This document shows, in pieces, positions 18,322 through 27,148 of a DNA stretch of 64,000 nt. This DNA comes from Legionella massiliensis (GTDB taxonomy: Bacteria; Pseudomonadota; Gammaproteobacteria; Legionellales; Legionellaceae), in contig NZ_CCVW01000001.1 of the NCBI RefSeq assembly GCF_000756815.1, positions 1,602,001-1,666,000 of the forward strand, read 5' to 3'. The first letter of the stretch is position 1. Each line of letters opens with the position of its first letter. The notes beneath the pieces were generated by a model. The model made no database searches, had not been told where the DNA came from, and worked only from the letters and a program-made list of their open reading frames with translations. The translations under genes and the position numbers were made by a program.

Positions 18322-20301
18322 CTATATCATCAGTGTATTGTCAATTTGATTTTCGACAGCTGCCTGAGGTATCGCAATGATATTATGGTAAAAATCAGTG
18401 GTTTGAGTCTGGCGTTGATTAAACCAACCATGTCCTTGATAAGCCGTTGAAAGGGAGGCTTGCGCAATAATAGTGTTTAGGGTTGTAACCGCTGAGACAT
18501 TATCATTATTCTGATATTGTTGATAGAGATCAAAGATAGCAGCAGCACCGTTTGGTATTTTTATCTCCCTACCGTCGTCTAGTGTGCGTTTTTTACCACC
18601 AAAGACTCCTAACTTACCATCTAAGTTAATGATATCGTTTAAAATCTCTTTAAGAGCATTTGCAGCATTCCTCTCGATAACAAGCTCTTTGGAATTTTGC
18701 GGCTCAGTGTCCCATTCTTTTTTGATTTTATTAAAAATTAATTCAGCTTTGTTCTCGCTAATATTGCAAGTGGTTCTGATATTATCGATGGTTGTTTGTT
18801 TTCTATCAGAGGCAATTGCTGTTGCTTTATATTGATATAAATTAATATCCTGATCAGGTTGATAGTTTGTCATAAAGAGTGTTTTAGCTATTAATGGCAC
18901 TCTGACTCTATCCATGGTTTGCTGCACAAGCTCATCAAATTTATTAGCTAAATCCACAAGATCAAGGCGCAATGGACTACCTTCTTTATAGTCATTGTTG
19001 TACTCACCCAATTCAGCGATGATCTGGTCTTTAATATTAGGATTGTCGAGGAGAAAATCTAAAAATTTTTCGTTCTTTGTAAGCTCTTCTTTTAATATTT
19101 CACTGCGTCTGGTTTTGTGAGCTACCATGCGTTCTTGAAACTTTGGATTCTGAAGCGTCTCCTTTGCGATAGCGCGATAAATCTTCGCATCGAATAGGGC
19201 GCCTTTAATAAAAACCGAAAATACATCTTTAACAAACTCAGGATGATTTTCTATTCCGCTCAAATCTAAAAGCCTGCTATCAGTCCATTCAGGAAAATTA
19301 CGCGGTTTTGCATCTACTAGATGTGGGAAGTTACTAATATCTCTTTGGGTTATCGGAAAGGTATCTTTGGGTTTTACGCCATATTCCCTTTCACCCAAAT
19401 CTGTACTTACTTTATTAGGATTTCTGTTTTGGTATTTTGAAGTGATTGGCCAGGATGCCTGATCATGATCAATTTTGGAGGCAATCTTAGCGACAGGGTC
19501 ATAGCCAACATTACCGCCATGCATATCGCGTTCTTCACCGAAATAGGCTGCTGCTAATATTCTACCAATACCTGCTTTGACTAGGTCTGCCTGCGGTGGC
19601 GAACGCATAGCCCCAGTCAGTTGCTGCTGTTTCAGATAATAATCATGTAAGGATTGAAAGTTATCTATCGCTCTTGAGAGCACGCCGACTCTGTTGCCAT
19701 CAGCATCATGAACACTTCTGACCTTTGGGGTGCGGTCATTAAGTACAAGACGAAAGAGCATGCCATTAAAGGCTTCAATCTCAGTGATTCGTCGCCCAGA
19801 CTTTTCTGTTTTTAAAATTTCAATGGGTGAGCCATCGCCTTTTGTTACTTTGCTTGCGCTATGAGAAGGTTCTGGTGCTCCACTTTCTCTCACAATTGGG
19901 GCATTAACGGGCTTATAGTTTTCTTGAGCCTTACTTTTAGGTGGTAGAGCTTTAGAGTTTTTGGGTTTAGCTAAGCGTTGCTCGATACTTCTTAAGCTGC
20001 TCAGTAACTCAGTATTTTCATCATGGTTATAATCCGGGCTTGCAAGAATAGCGTTAATAACAAGACTCACCTTTCTGTTGCTGGTGATTGTTAGAATTTG
20101 TGTTGCACCCTGAATCTCGGAGTATCCCAGTTGTTTGAATAGAGGAAAATTACGAGCTAGATAGTTGATGTGACTAGAGTCTGCTGGTAAGGTCAGGATT
20201 ATAAATGGTTTCTTTTCTGGTTGCGCTATACTCTTTGGGAGTGCTTCTTCATGGGTATAAACATTTTGGAACCCGACACTTCTCTTACTTCTAATTTTCA
20301 T
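18322..20301 (-). CDS. Atypical (phosphoinositide/HipA-like) kinase-fold protein, putative effector
   Basis: In this 659-residue protein, residues 170-300 carry kinase-like motifs. GMLFRLVLNDRTPKVRSV is a candidate nucleotide-binding strand. RDMHGGNVGYDP near 257 is a DxxxxN catalytic loop, and ASKIDHDQASW near 274 is a metal-binding DxD site. This H-x-x-N / D-x-D arrangement is known from phosphoinositide kinases and from several Legionella effectors with atypical kinase folds. Residues 1-110 form a separate N-terminal region, and ~360-560 is largely helical. A lipid or protein kinase effector is inferred. The DNA is unremarkable and the gene starts at ATG 20301, just downstream of the F-box gene's strand-mate promoter region. 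Confidence 0.65.
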   Translation of the reverse strand: MKIRSKRSVGFQNVYTHEEALPKSIAQPEKKPFIILTLPADSSHINYLARNFPLFKQLGYSEIQGATQILTITSNRKVSLVINAILASPDYNHDENTELLSSLRSIEQRLAKPKNSKALPPKSKAQENYKPVNAPIVRESGAPEPSHSASKVTKGDGSPIEILKTEKSGRRITEIEAFNGMLFRLVLNDRTPKVRSVHDADGNRVGVLSRAIDNFQSLHDYYLKQQQLTGAMRSPPQADLVKAGIGRILAAAYFGEERDMHGGNVGYDPVAKIASKIDHDQASWPITSKYQNRNPNKVSTDLGEREYGVKPKDTFPITQRDISNFPHLVDAKPRNFPEWTDSRLLDLSGIENHPEFVKDVFSVFIKGALFDAKIYRAIAKETLQNPKFQERMVAHKTRRSEILKEELTKNEKFLDFLLDNPNIKDQIIAELGEYNNDYKEGSPLRLDLVDLANKFDELVQQTMDRVRVPLIAKTLFMTNYQPDQDINLYQYKATAIASDRKQTTIDNIRTTCNISENKAELIFNKIKKEWDTEPQNSKELVIERNAANALKEILNDIINLDGKLGVFGGKKRTLDDGREIKIPNGAAAIFDLYQQYQNNDNVSAVTTLNTIIAQASLSTAYQGHGWFNQRQTQTTDFYHNIIAIPQAAVENQIDNTLMI

Positions 20302-20374
20302 GGATATATTTCACTATGTCTATTATTTGGTCATTCTAAACAATAAAAATTAATGAAATATTAAGAGAGCCAGA

Positions 20375-20545
20375 ATTTTGCTATAAATCCTTTGTACGGG
20401 ACAAAAACTAGAAAACCTCTAGTTCATTGCGAATCCCCGCGGCTTGACGGTGGGTCTATGGAGCTTGTGCTGCAATCAGATCCCGCGGTCAAGCCGCGGG
20501 AATTCGAGTTTCTACGGGGATTATCCATTTTTTGTCCCTTACAAA
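20375..20545. repeat. Large palindromic element containing a family C hairpin
   Basis: The outer arms are CTTTGTACGGGACAAAAA and TTTTTGTCCCTTACAAAG, nearly perfect inverses ~130 bases apart. Inside are CCCCGCGGCTTGACGG and CCCGCGGTCAAGCCGCGGG. It occupies a 412-base gap (20302-20713) that holds no gene. The remainder (20546-20713) contains GCGGCTAAGCCGC and GTCTCGAAGCGTCAC, the latter shared with 35757, and otherwise nothing I recognise. Confidence 0.75.
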
Positions 20546-20713
20546 GCTATAAATCTTAAACAAATTTAGATTCTTGCGGCTAAGCCGCATAGTCCGTGTC
20601 TCGAAGCGTCACAGAGTGCTGCCCGTACGGCTTTGATGTAGTTAACGTCGGTGATCACTGCATTACTCGCAATAACAGCGCCGACTATCCTATTACACGC
20701 TTAGGCTATCCGA

Positions 20714-23074
20714 TTATAACCCAAGACTAGCGACGGGTTCGGACTTTATAACTAGATTAGAAATAGCTTGTTTATCTAATTCATGATCATCACTATATTT
20801 CTGTGCAACCTTTGGATTTTGGAAAGATTCACTAAGGTGCTTTTTCAATTTATTGATAAGCAGCTCATACACTGGCCCATTAAAACTGTTTATTTTCCAT
20901 TCTAGGTCTATGGCAAGCCATGGCGTAGTATAGGGCAGAATTGCTTCTATAACTTTTTTGAGTCTTGCTTTGTCAGCTTGGGTATCTCTATTAATCTGGC
21001 TAATGAGTACAGCGAAATTTTCATGTCTTTCAAGTGGGGTATTAGCGATAAGTATTTGAAATTGCTCGGGCGTTAAAACATTGGCAGCCATTTTACAAAA
21101 GGGTTCTTGCTTATTTTTAAAAATTTCCCAAAATTTATTTTGCTTCTCAGCTCGGATTAATTGTGGCTCAGATAAATTCAGCAAAACGATTTTTAGGCGC
21201 TCCTCACGATTATTCAGGAACGATAGTGCGTTGTTTGTCTTTGCTTCAATAAACCAAAGGTTATCTAAGAGAGAATCAAATTCAGGCAGGGAGGCACGTT
21301 CGACAAGCATTTTAATTCGGTAATCGGGTAAATGACTTAAAACCTCAACGATACTTTGTTCATAAATAAGATAGCTTTCACTATTCAAATGTTGAATGAA
21401 TTCATCAAAGGCGTCATCCTTTATATCTTCTCTTTTAATGGGCGCAGTATTATAGACAGGCGTTGTCGCAGCTTGTACGGTAGCCCATTTTGAAGGTCTG
21501 CGTTCGACTTTCGGTTGATTAGGATCAAAGTCTGCGAGAAATATTTTGTTATTAATATCAATGTAATGCTGAGCTAGTTTAGCTAATTTTTTATTAAAGG
21601 ATACGCGATAGGGTAAATGGGCAATCTGTTGTAGTAGCGCCTCCCGCAGAGTTTCATTCGCATAAGGCATAATTGCGAGAAGTTTGCCTAATAAATGGGG
21701 GGAGGGTTTAAGTTTTTTTACTAAGGTATTGAGCAGTTCTTGTCTTTTTGCATCGGATGCAAATAACTGTAATTGCTTGCGAGTTAAGGTAGTCGCTGCA
21801 GTTTCAGCATAGGCATCTTTATTTAGAATGTTTAGAAAAGTAGCAGAATTAAAAGCAGCTTTTAACTGTTCCTTAGACAGTGCTTTTATCAGCTGGGCAA
21901 GTTTGTCCCTGTTATACTCTCTTTTTGATGGCTCAATTTCTAGTCCATTAAAATGAAACCATACAGAATCTAATCCTCTCGAATCGAGCTGACTAACAAA
22001 AATCTGCAAGTCCTTGGGCGACATTTGCGCCAAGCGATCTAAAAACTCTGACTTGACTAAGGTGGTGTCTTGGTTAATGGAAATAAGGTTTGTAATGTAT
22101 TGATCACCGACCTTCCGTTTATCACTCGGCACTTGTGACGTTTCGGCAGTTGTCTCGCCATAGGCATCTTTATTTAGGATGTGCAGAAAATTAGGGGTAC
22201 TAAGAGCGGCTTTAAATTGTTCCTCAGACAGTGCCTCTATCAGCTGGCTAAATTTGTGCCTGATGTATTCCCTTTTCGATGGTTCAAGTTCCGAGTCATT
22301 AAAATGAAGCCATACAGATTCCAACCCTTCCGAATCGAGTTGGTTAACAAAATCCTGAATGTCTTTGTCCGACATTTGATCCAAGCGATCCAAAAACGCT
22401 GATGCGGCTAAGGTAGTATTTAGGTTAATGGCAATAAGGTTCGCAATGTATCGATCGCCTACCTTACGTCCATCAGTTAGCCTCGGCAGATGTGATGGTC
22501 CAGCTTTTGTATCAGCTTGGGGGAACTTTTCATCGATTTGTTTCGGGGATCCTTCACCATGGGGTTTGGGTCCACTAATTAGAGGCTCTTTCTCAGTTGT
22601 TGCGAAAAAGGTGGTAGAAACAGTGCTAACACTGGCAGATGATAATGGGCTTGGCTCTTGCGCTTTCCTACGCGGGACTTTTTTTAATCTAGTCGCTCGC
22701 TCTTGCTCTTGCTCACTATCCGAATCAATCTTTATCGATAGTTTTTCAGTTGCTAATAATTGTTTCTGGCTTGGCTCTTCATTCTCTACAGTTGCGTTTG
22801 TTAACTCTAAACCGTAAAGAGTCAGATCGAGAGAACCCAAGGAGCCAATTCTTGCGCCTACAAAGCCTGCATCCCAAGCTTTGCCGAAGAGTAGTCCGCC
22901 GAGGAAACCGATAAACCCCAGGACTAAAGATAACGGAGAGGTAAAAATAACGCCTATTGCACCGATAAATAGAAGGAAATAGCCACCAATGCGGGCTAAA
23001 TAATCAGGAGTTTCAGCATTGGAAGAAATCCTTTTTGTTGGTCCATTAACCCTGCGTTTATTCCCTTTAGCCAT
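20714..23074 (-). CDS. Membrane-anchored helical repeat protein with internal duplication, putative effector
   Basis: I take the ATG at 23074 (AAGAAG seven bases upstream; MAKGNKRRVNG) over an upstream TTG, giving 786 residues. Residues ~25-75 hold two hydrophobic segments (YFLLFIGAIGVIFTSP, LSLVLGFIGFLGGLLFG). A 117-residue block is duplicated in tandem: KVGDRYIANLIAINLNTT at 22465 and KVGDQYITNLISINQDTT at 22114, each ending ILNKDAY(G/A)ET. The rest is helical with LSEEQFKAAL / LTPEQFQIL-type units that echo the protein at 60246-62852. No enzymatic motif is seen. A scaffold or membrane-targeted effector is an inference from context. Confidence 0.65.
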   Translation of the reverse strand: MAKGNKRRVNGPTKRISSNAETPDYLARIGGYFLLFIGAIGVIFTSPLSLVLGFIGFLGGLLFGKAWDAGFVGARIGSLGSLDLTLYGLELTNATVENEEPSQKQLLATEKLSIKIDSDSEQEQERATRLKKVPRRKAQEPSPLSSASVSTVSTTFFATTEKEPLISGPKPHGEGSPKQIDEKFPQADTKAGPSHLPRLTDGRKVGDRYIANLIAINLNTTLAASAFLDRLDQMSDKDIQDFVNQLDSEGLESVWLHFNDSELEPSKREYIRHKFSQLIEALSEEQFKAALSTPNFLHILNKDAYGETTAETSQVPSDKRKVGDQYITNLISINQDTTLVKSEFLDRLAQMSPKDLQIFVSQLDSRGLDSVWFHFNGLEIEPSKREYNRDKLAQLIKALSKEQLKAAFNSATFLNILNKDAYAETAATTLTRKQLQLFASDAKRQELLNTLVKKLKPSPHLLGKLLAIMPYANETLREALLQQIAHLPYRVSFNKKLAKLAQHYIDINNKIFLADFDPNQPKVERRPSKWATVQAATTPVYNTAPIKREDIKDDAFDEFIQHLNSESYLIYEQSIVEVLSHLPDYRIKMLVERASLPEFDSLLDNLWFIEAKTNNALSFLNNREERLKIVLLNLSEPQLIRAEKQNKFWEIFKNKQEPFCKMAANVLTPEQFQILIANTPLERHENFAVLISQINRDTQADKARLKKVIEAILPYTTPWLAIDLEWKINSFNGPVYELLINKLKKHLSESFQNPKVAQKYSDDHELDKQAISNLVIKSEPVASLGL

Positions 23075-23196
23075 AGTAATCTTCTTATTTCTGTAGTTTG
23101 TTGATTCCAATTTAAACAAAAATTAGATGGTCAAGCAAATTAGGTTATAACTATCACGTGATATACTGATTTATATCAATTTTTTAAACGGAACCT

Positions 23197-23616
23197 ATGA
23201 GATATTTTGTCAGCTTTATTTTTTTGATTGTTTTAGGAGCAACTAGTGTTTTGCAGGCTGCTAATTCTAGATCTTATACAATTTTGTATACCGGCAAGGA
23301 TGGTAATTCCTATTTCAAAGAAGCAGAAGAACCCCTAATTCCCGCCAAGGTTGGTTTAGTCACACGTTTACTGCCCACAAAAAGTCTATTCTTTGGTGAG
23401 GCGGGTGGGGCAGCACAAGATTGGCATAATCCTGCCCAACGGTTGTTTATCATAGTCTTATCAGGTGTGATGCAAATAGAAACAAGCAGTGGCCAAATTA
23501 AAGCTTTTAAAGCGGGTGATATTTTATTGGCTGAAGATCTGACAGGGAAAGGGCATAGAACATCTAATTTAAATGAGCAACCTGTAAATTATTTGGCAAT
23601 CTTGTTAGCGGATTAG
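23197..23616 (+). CDS. Secreted cupin-domain protein
   Basis: A 139-residue protein with a clear signal peptide (MRYFVSFIFLIVLGATSVLQA, cleavage after ~22). The mature part is a single cupin: QDWHNPAQRLFIIVLSG corresponds to the first motif, and KAFKAGDILLAEDLTGKGH to the second, with His and Glu/Asp in positions that often bind metal. Cupins include many enzymes and sugar- or metal-binding proteins, so function cannot be narrowed beyond a periplasmic or exported small beta-barrel. It is divergent from the minus-strand duplication protein, with a 120-base shared upstream region containing TATACT at 23162. Confidence 0.8.
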   Translation: MRYFVSFIFLIVLGATSVLQAANSRSYTILYTGKDGNSYFKEAEEPLIPAKVGLVTRLLPTKSLFFGEAGGAAQDWHNPAQRLFIIVLSGVMQIETSSGQIKAFKAGDILLAEDLTGKGHRTSNLNEQPVNYLAILLAD

Positions 23617-23667
23617 GAGATGAAGAGGGGTGGTTCAAGCACAGTCCCCAGCCACTCTTCAGGAAAC

Positions 23668-24534
23668 TCACCCAAAAAAATGAGAAATAAAATGCGCAAC
23701 TGGAACTGGGTTATCCATATGAACATGATGGCCGCCATCTACTTCATAGATTGTTAAATCGCTTAGGCATTGGGCTCTATCTTGAAAGAGCTCTTGTGGA
23801 TAGGAAACCCCCTGTTTGGCACGAATAAGGCCAACAGGAACTTCAATAGCTCTAAGCATTTGTCTTAATTCATCTTCAGCAGGCAGTGTTGAACTCAGGC
23901 AGCGCAATCGCTGGTCAAAGGTCCAATACCAGCCATCCTTTGCTTTTATTGTTCCCCGCCTAACTAAAGCCTGTGCTGCATGGTAGCTTATATTGCCAAT
24001 TTTCATCCTATCGCGAATGGCCGATTCCTGATCAACAAATAGGGCGCGTTGTTGTGGGTTAAAGGATAAATAGGTTTCTAAATCATGGTGGAAATAATTG
24101 ATTCTTTGTTCAATGAAATTGGCTGTTGGCCCTAAAATATCAAGAAAAACCATACGGCCTAGTTGTTGGGGCTTGGCAATTGCGATGGTTGTTGCTAGTA
24201 GTGAGCCCAGCGAGTGGGCGATAATATCAAAAGACTTCCAGCCTAATTCTTTTATCAGATGTAGCATTAAAAAAGCGTCATTTTTCCAATTAGGCATCAC
24301 ACCTTCGGGATAGGCGCTTGATACTCCAGTCCCGGGGTAATCTACAGCGACAAATTGTCTATCTGGAAATAGGGGCGCTAAAAAATCAAAACTTGCTGCA
24401 TTATCCATTTTGCCATGTAAGCAAAGTACAGGATTTGGACAATCTGCATGCCAAATTTTTAAGCCAATAGAAAACCCGGGTAGGTTGATGCTTTTTTCTT
24501 CATAGTTAATACTTTTCAAGGAAGTACTTTCCAT
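23668..24534 (-). CDS. Alpha/beta hydrolase
   Basis: This ~288-residue protein shows the fold in order: oxyanion region LCLHGKMDNAASFD (~40), AVDYPGTGVS, nucleophile elbow DIIAHSLGSLLA (Ser ~110), an acid in the C-terminal third, and His in DGGHHVHMDNP (~275). Length and motifs fit general esterase/lipase or haloalkane-type hydrolases; substrate unknown. I prefer the ATG at 24534 to the TTG nine bases upstream. It overlaps the 3' end of the upstream gene by 29 bases, so the two are probably co-transcribed. Confidence 0.88.
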   Translation of the reverse strand: MESTSLKSINYEEKSINLPGFSIGLKIWHADCPNPVLCLHGKMDNAASFDFLAPLFPDRQFVAVDYPGTGVSSAYPEGVMPNWKNDAFLMLHLIKELGWKSFDIIAHSLGSLLATTIAIAKPQQLGRMVFLDILGPTANFIEQRINYFHHDLETYLSFNPQQRALFVDQESAIRDRMKIGNISYHAAQALVRRGTIKAKDGWYWTFDQRLRCLSSTLPAEDELRQMLRAIEVPVGLIRAKQGVSYPQELFQDRAQCLSDLTIYEVDGGHHVHMDNPVPVAHFISHFFG

Positions 24535-24997
24535 CCTGGCCAAAGTAATAGATTGTCTTCATATTTAAAAATACGCTCACATAGACAATACCCGCTTGGG
24601 CAAGTTCGCGGTGAAATTCAAAGACTGATAGCTTTTTAGTATCTAGATTTTCGATAGCATTTTTGACTCTAGCCTCATCTAAGCTATCCCCAAAAATAAA
24701 TTTAGTTTGGTTTGCTTTGTTTGTAGTTTCAGACAGTGCTAAGCGGTACAACATTGTATCTTTTGAATAAAAATAGAGACTGTCTTCTAATACGTCATAG
24801 GTTTGTCTGATAACACCTAAGGCCATTAATTGATTAGTAAATTCAGTAAAATCACCGGGTGACTTTGCTCTTGCTACACAAAGGTCCTTGATTTTTATTG
24901 CTATATTAGATGGAGTATTTTGCATATTAAAATTCCTGGCAGATACTAGATTGGAAATGATTATTAAAACTATAAATAGCCACTTTCTATCCCTCAT
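24506..24997 (-). CDS. Exported protein of unknown function
   Basis: A 163-residue protein with an N-terminal signal (MRDRKWLFIVLIIISNLVSA) and AAGGGAAATC before the ATG. The mature part is mixed alpha/beta with two similar halves around DVLEDSLYFYSKDTMLYRL and AGIVYVSVFLNMKTIYYFG, but I recognise no family. Overlap with the hydrolase suggests a two-gene unit. The upstream 25000-25080 stretch would carry the promoter. Confidence 0.7.
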   Translation of the reverse strand: MRDRKWLFIVLIIISNLVSARNFNMQNTPSNIAIKIKDLCVARAKSPGDFTEFTNQLMALGVIRQTYDVLEDSLYFYSKDTMLYRLALSETTNKANQTKFIFGDSLDEARVKNAIENLDTKKLSVFEFHRELAQAGIVYVSVFLNMKTIYYFGQDGKYFLEKY

Positions 24998-25080
24998 GAT
25001 TTCCCTTTCACTAGGTTTATGGCGAGGGAAGATACCCTATAATTTTATCCATTTCTATAGGAGAAGTAACTTCACCATAT

Positions 25081-25248
25081 TTAGGAGATCCTTCGCTACA
25101 CCCCCAAAGACCTACGTCATGTCGAGCGCAGAGAGACATCTCCTGAGCGTAGCACTGTGCTAATCCCGGGGATCCCTCACTATGTTCGGGATAACGGGGT
25201 CTTTATCGATATTTGCCCCAATGGGGCTGGGCGCTCAGGATGACGAGG
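25081..25248. repeat. Family A palindrome, long form
   Basis: This copy shows the full long form: CCAAAGACCTACGTCATGTCG, GAGAGACATCTCC, GTGCTAATCCCGGGG, ATCCCTCACTATGTTCGGG, then GGTCTTTATCGAT, TTTGCCCCAATGGGGCTGGG and GCGCTCAGGATGACG. The same order occurs inside the NRPS gene at 43467-43613 and, inverted, at 36462-36602. Its last bases contain the stop codon of the GNAT gene. Confidence 0.85.
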
Positions 25249-25720
25249 TTGGACAAACCTGGAATTCCATGATGGGAAAAGCCCCTGAACTAAGATTAAT
25301 TTCGTCAATTAGCTTTACTCCCATATGGAGATAAAAACCAACAATTTGAGGGATACTGTCAGAAATGAAACGAAATATCTGCCAACCTTGGTTTTTAGCG
25401 ATATTGATGACCTCATTCCATAGCAAGCGCCCATAGCCTTTACCTATTAAATGACTATCAACAAATAAAAGATCGAGTTCGGCAAAGTCTCTTTTAAGTG
25501 TTGGCCCTCTCATGCCAATGACGCCAATAAAAAGCTCATCAGCTAGTACCTTAAGTAGAATATGATCCTCAACATAGTAGGCTCGTGGTCCCCAGATATT
25601 TACAAAGTCACGAACATAATCCTCTTTACCTGGATGAAAGTGAGTCTTCGATCGGGTCATTAACTCCAATATATCGGGTATATCAGAGATTGATGCTGGC
25701 AAAAAATGTAGGTCTATCAT
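25235..25720 (-). CDS. GNAT-family N-acetyltransferase
   Basis: In this 161-residue protein the acetyl-CoA-binding signature is LIGKGYGRLLWNEV (~95-108), the Q/RxxGxG/A loop of motif A. It is preceded by the strand AELDLLFVDS and followed by GFYLHMGVKLIDE (motif B). Substrate unknown. The C-terminal residues (CPTSSS) and stop codon (complement TCA at 25235-25237) are read from the family A repeat, so the natural end was probably replaced when the element arrived. Confidence 0.88.
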   Translation of the reverse strand: MIDLHFLPASISDIPDILELMTRSKTHFHPGKEDYVRDFVNIWGPRAYYVEDHILLKVLADELFIGVIGMRGPTLKRDFAELDLLFVDSHLIGKGYGRLLWNEVINIAKNQGWQIFRFISDSIPQIVGFYLHMGVKLIDEINLSSGAFPIMEFQVCPTSSS

Positions 25721-25788
25721 AAGTTAACGTCAGTTAAGTTAAAGCGCTTTAAGGTTAGAAATATCATCGATTATATAGTGAATAACGG

Positions 25789-26289
25789 CTAATAAAATAC
25801 ATTGTGACCTTCTAAGGGCTTACTATTCGGCTTAGCTAGGCTTGGCATTGAATCCCCCGACTGCCAGTCTTTGGAAACCATAGTTAGGGTCTTCTTTCGT
25901 TGCTCTAATTGTTGTAACCGAGAGAATAATCGGTTGATATGATGTTCTTTTAAGGGTTTAAATAGAATGCTCGCCATACCTAAGTCAAAGCATTGCTCAA
26001 TGAGGGAGTGATTAATATATTCAGTCAGTGCAATCACTGGCGGTATAGTGATGGAACGAGCTGTTAATATTTTTTTGATGGTTATAAAGGTTTGGATGCC
26101 GTTTAATTTTGGTAAGCCTAAATCCATTAAAATACAGTCATAGGGTAGGGTGCACGCCTTTTGTAAAGCTGCTAGCCCATCACTTACTACGTCAACCTGG
26201 CATTGATATTGATTCAGTAGCAAATCAATCATTAGTTGTGATTCAAGCTCGTCTTCAACAAGTAAAATACGTTTAATTAATTTTGACAT
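25789..26289 (-). CDS. Single-domain response regulator (CheY-like)
   Basis: The real start is the ATG at 26289 (MSKLIKRILLVEDE), with GAGAGAACGGA before it. The frame is open 43 codons further upstream, but that part reads through a family C repeat (26345-26392) and is not credible. The 166-residue product is a receiver domain: acidic pair VEDE, phospho-acceptor Asp in DCILMDLGLPKLNG, Thr in ALTEYI, and Lys in ILFKPL. It ends with a short helical tail and no DNA-binding or enzymatic output, so it acts through a partner protein. No kinase adjoins it; the MHYT kinase at 31396 is a possible but unproven partner. Confidence 0.9.
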   Translation of the reverse strand: MSKLIKRILLVEDELESQLMIDLLLNQYQCQVDVVSDGLAALQKACTLPYDCILMDLGLPKLNGIQTFITIKKILTARSITIPPVIALTEYINHSLIEQCFDLGMASILFKPLKEHHINRLFSRLQQLEQRKKTLTMVSKDWQSGDSMPSLAKPNSKPLEGHNVFY

Positions 26290-26344
26290 TCCGTTCTCTC
26301 TTAAAAAGGTTAAATCGTAATAAGTCAGCACCCACCCCAGTATT

Positions 26345-26392
26345 GAATTCCCACGGCTTGACCGCGGGAATTCGGGATAGGGGTGACCTATT
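26345..26392. repeat. Family C palindrome
   Basis: GAATTCCCACGGCTTGACCG followed by CGGGAATTC is a near-perfect hairpin, with the common tail GGGATAGGGGTGACCTATTA. The same tail in related form ends the copy at 27788-27838 (GGATGGGGATAACCTATTAC). It lies between the response regulator and the UmuD-like gene. Confidence 0.8.
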
Positions 26393-26474
26393 ACGTTAAA
26401 TCTACAAATTTCAGACAATAGGAATCCACTCAGGATAAAAATCTTGCTTTTAACTGATTGTTTAAAAAGGGAAG

Positions 26475-26984
26475 TTATATTGTATGAATGACGTGAATCA
26501 CGACCCCTAAAATCCTAAAGTCAGCCTCTTCAGATACCTCAATAGGTGAAAAAGATGGGTTTGCTGGAAGCAGATAGATTAGATTGGCTCTAATCGATAA
26601 AAATTTAACGGTTAGCTCCCCATTAACAACAGCAATGACAATCTGACCGCTTTTCCCTGGTTGGCTACTATCTACAATTAACATATCTCCAGATTTGATT
26701 CCGGCATCAATCATCGAGTCGCCAGTTGCATTAACAGCAAAGGTTTTACTTGGTTTTCTAACTAAAAACTCCTGTAAATTAATGCTGTCTTTTAGAGAGT
26801 CATCGGCAGGTGATGGATAGCCCGCTGCAACCTTGCTTGAATATAAAGGTATTGTGTGATGATAGTCAGAATCTCGCACAGCAAGTACCGCATCTACTTT
26901 AGATAAAGGGACTCGCACTAATTTAACCTCTTCGCCTTTATGCCGCCCAGAACCTTCTCGACGACCTCCATGGGTGCTTGACAT
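26475..26984 (-). CDS. umuD: UmuD-like S24 peptidase (SOS mutagenesis/repressor type)
   Basis: I take the ATG at 26984 (AAGAGGAAT upstream), giving 169 residues; an upstream start at 27155 would overlap the divergent gene. The protein has a glycine/arginine N-terminus (GGRREGSGRHKGE) and no helix-turn-helix, so it is UmuD-like rather than LexA. The cleavage site Ala-Gly lies in SKVAAGYPSP. The catalytic Ser is in NATGDSMIDAGIKSGDMLIVD and the Lys in NGELTVKFL. Family knowledge: RecA-stimulated self-cleavage makes UmuD', the partner of UmuC polymerase V. No umuC is adjacent and I see no CTG-N10-CAG box upstream, so regulation may be unusual. Confidence 0.85.
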   Translation of the reverse strand: MSSTHGGRREGSGRHKGEEVKLVRVPLSKVDAVLAVRDSDYHHTIPLYSSKVAAGYPSPADDSLKDSINLQEFLVRKPSKTFAVNATGDSMIDAGIKSGDMLIVDSSQPGKSGQIVIAVVNGELTVKFLSIRANLIYLLPANPSFSPIEVSEEADFRILGVVIHVIHTI

Positions 26985-27148
26985 GTTTATTCCTCTTGAA
27001 AAGCGTTTATATTTTTCAAGATATCCTCTTTCGTTGAACTTGTAAATAGCAATAGAGTGTCGAATGAAGATACTCCCATCTATTGTTACGCTTGTGCTAG
27101 CATAAAAATATTCATTAAAAACGTCAGTTCGGGATAAGAGTGATTTAA

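Noticed and set aside
26290-26418. 43-codon N-terminal extension of the response regulator
   Set aside because: It reads through a family C palindrome; the ATG at 26289 has a ribosome binding site and begins the receiver domain properly.
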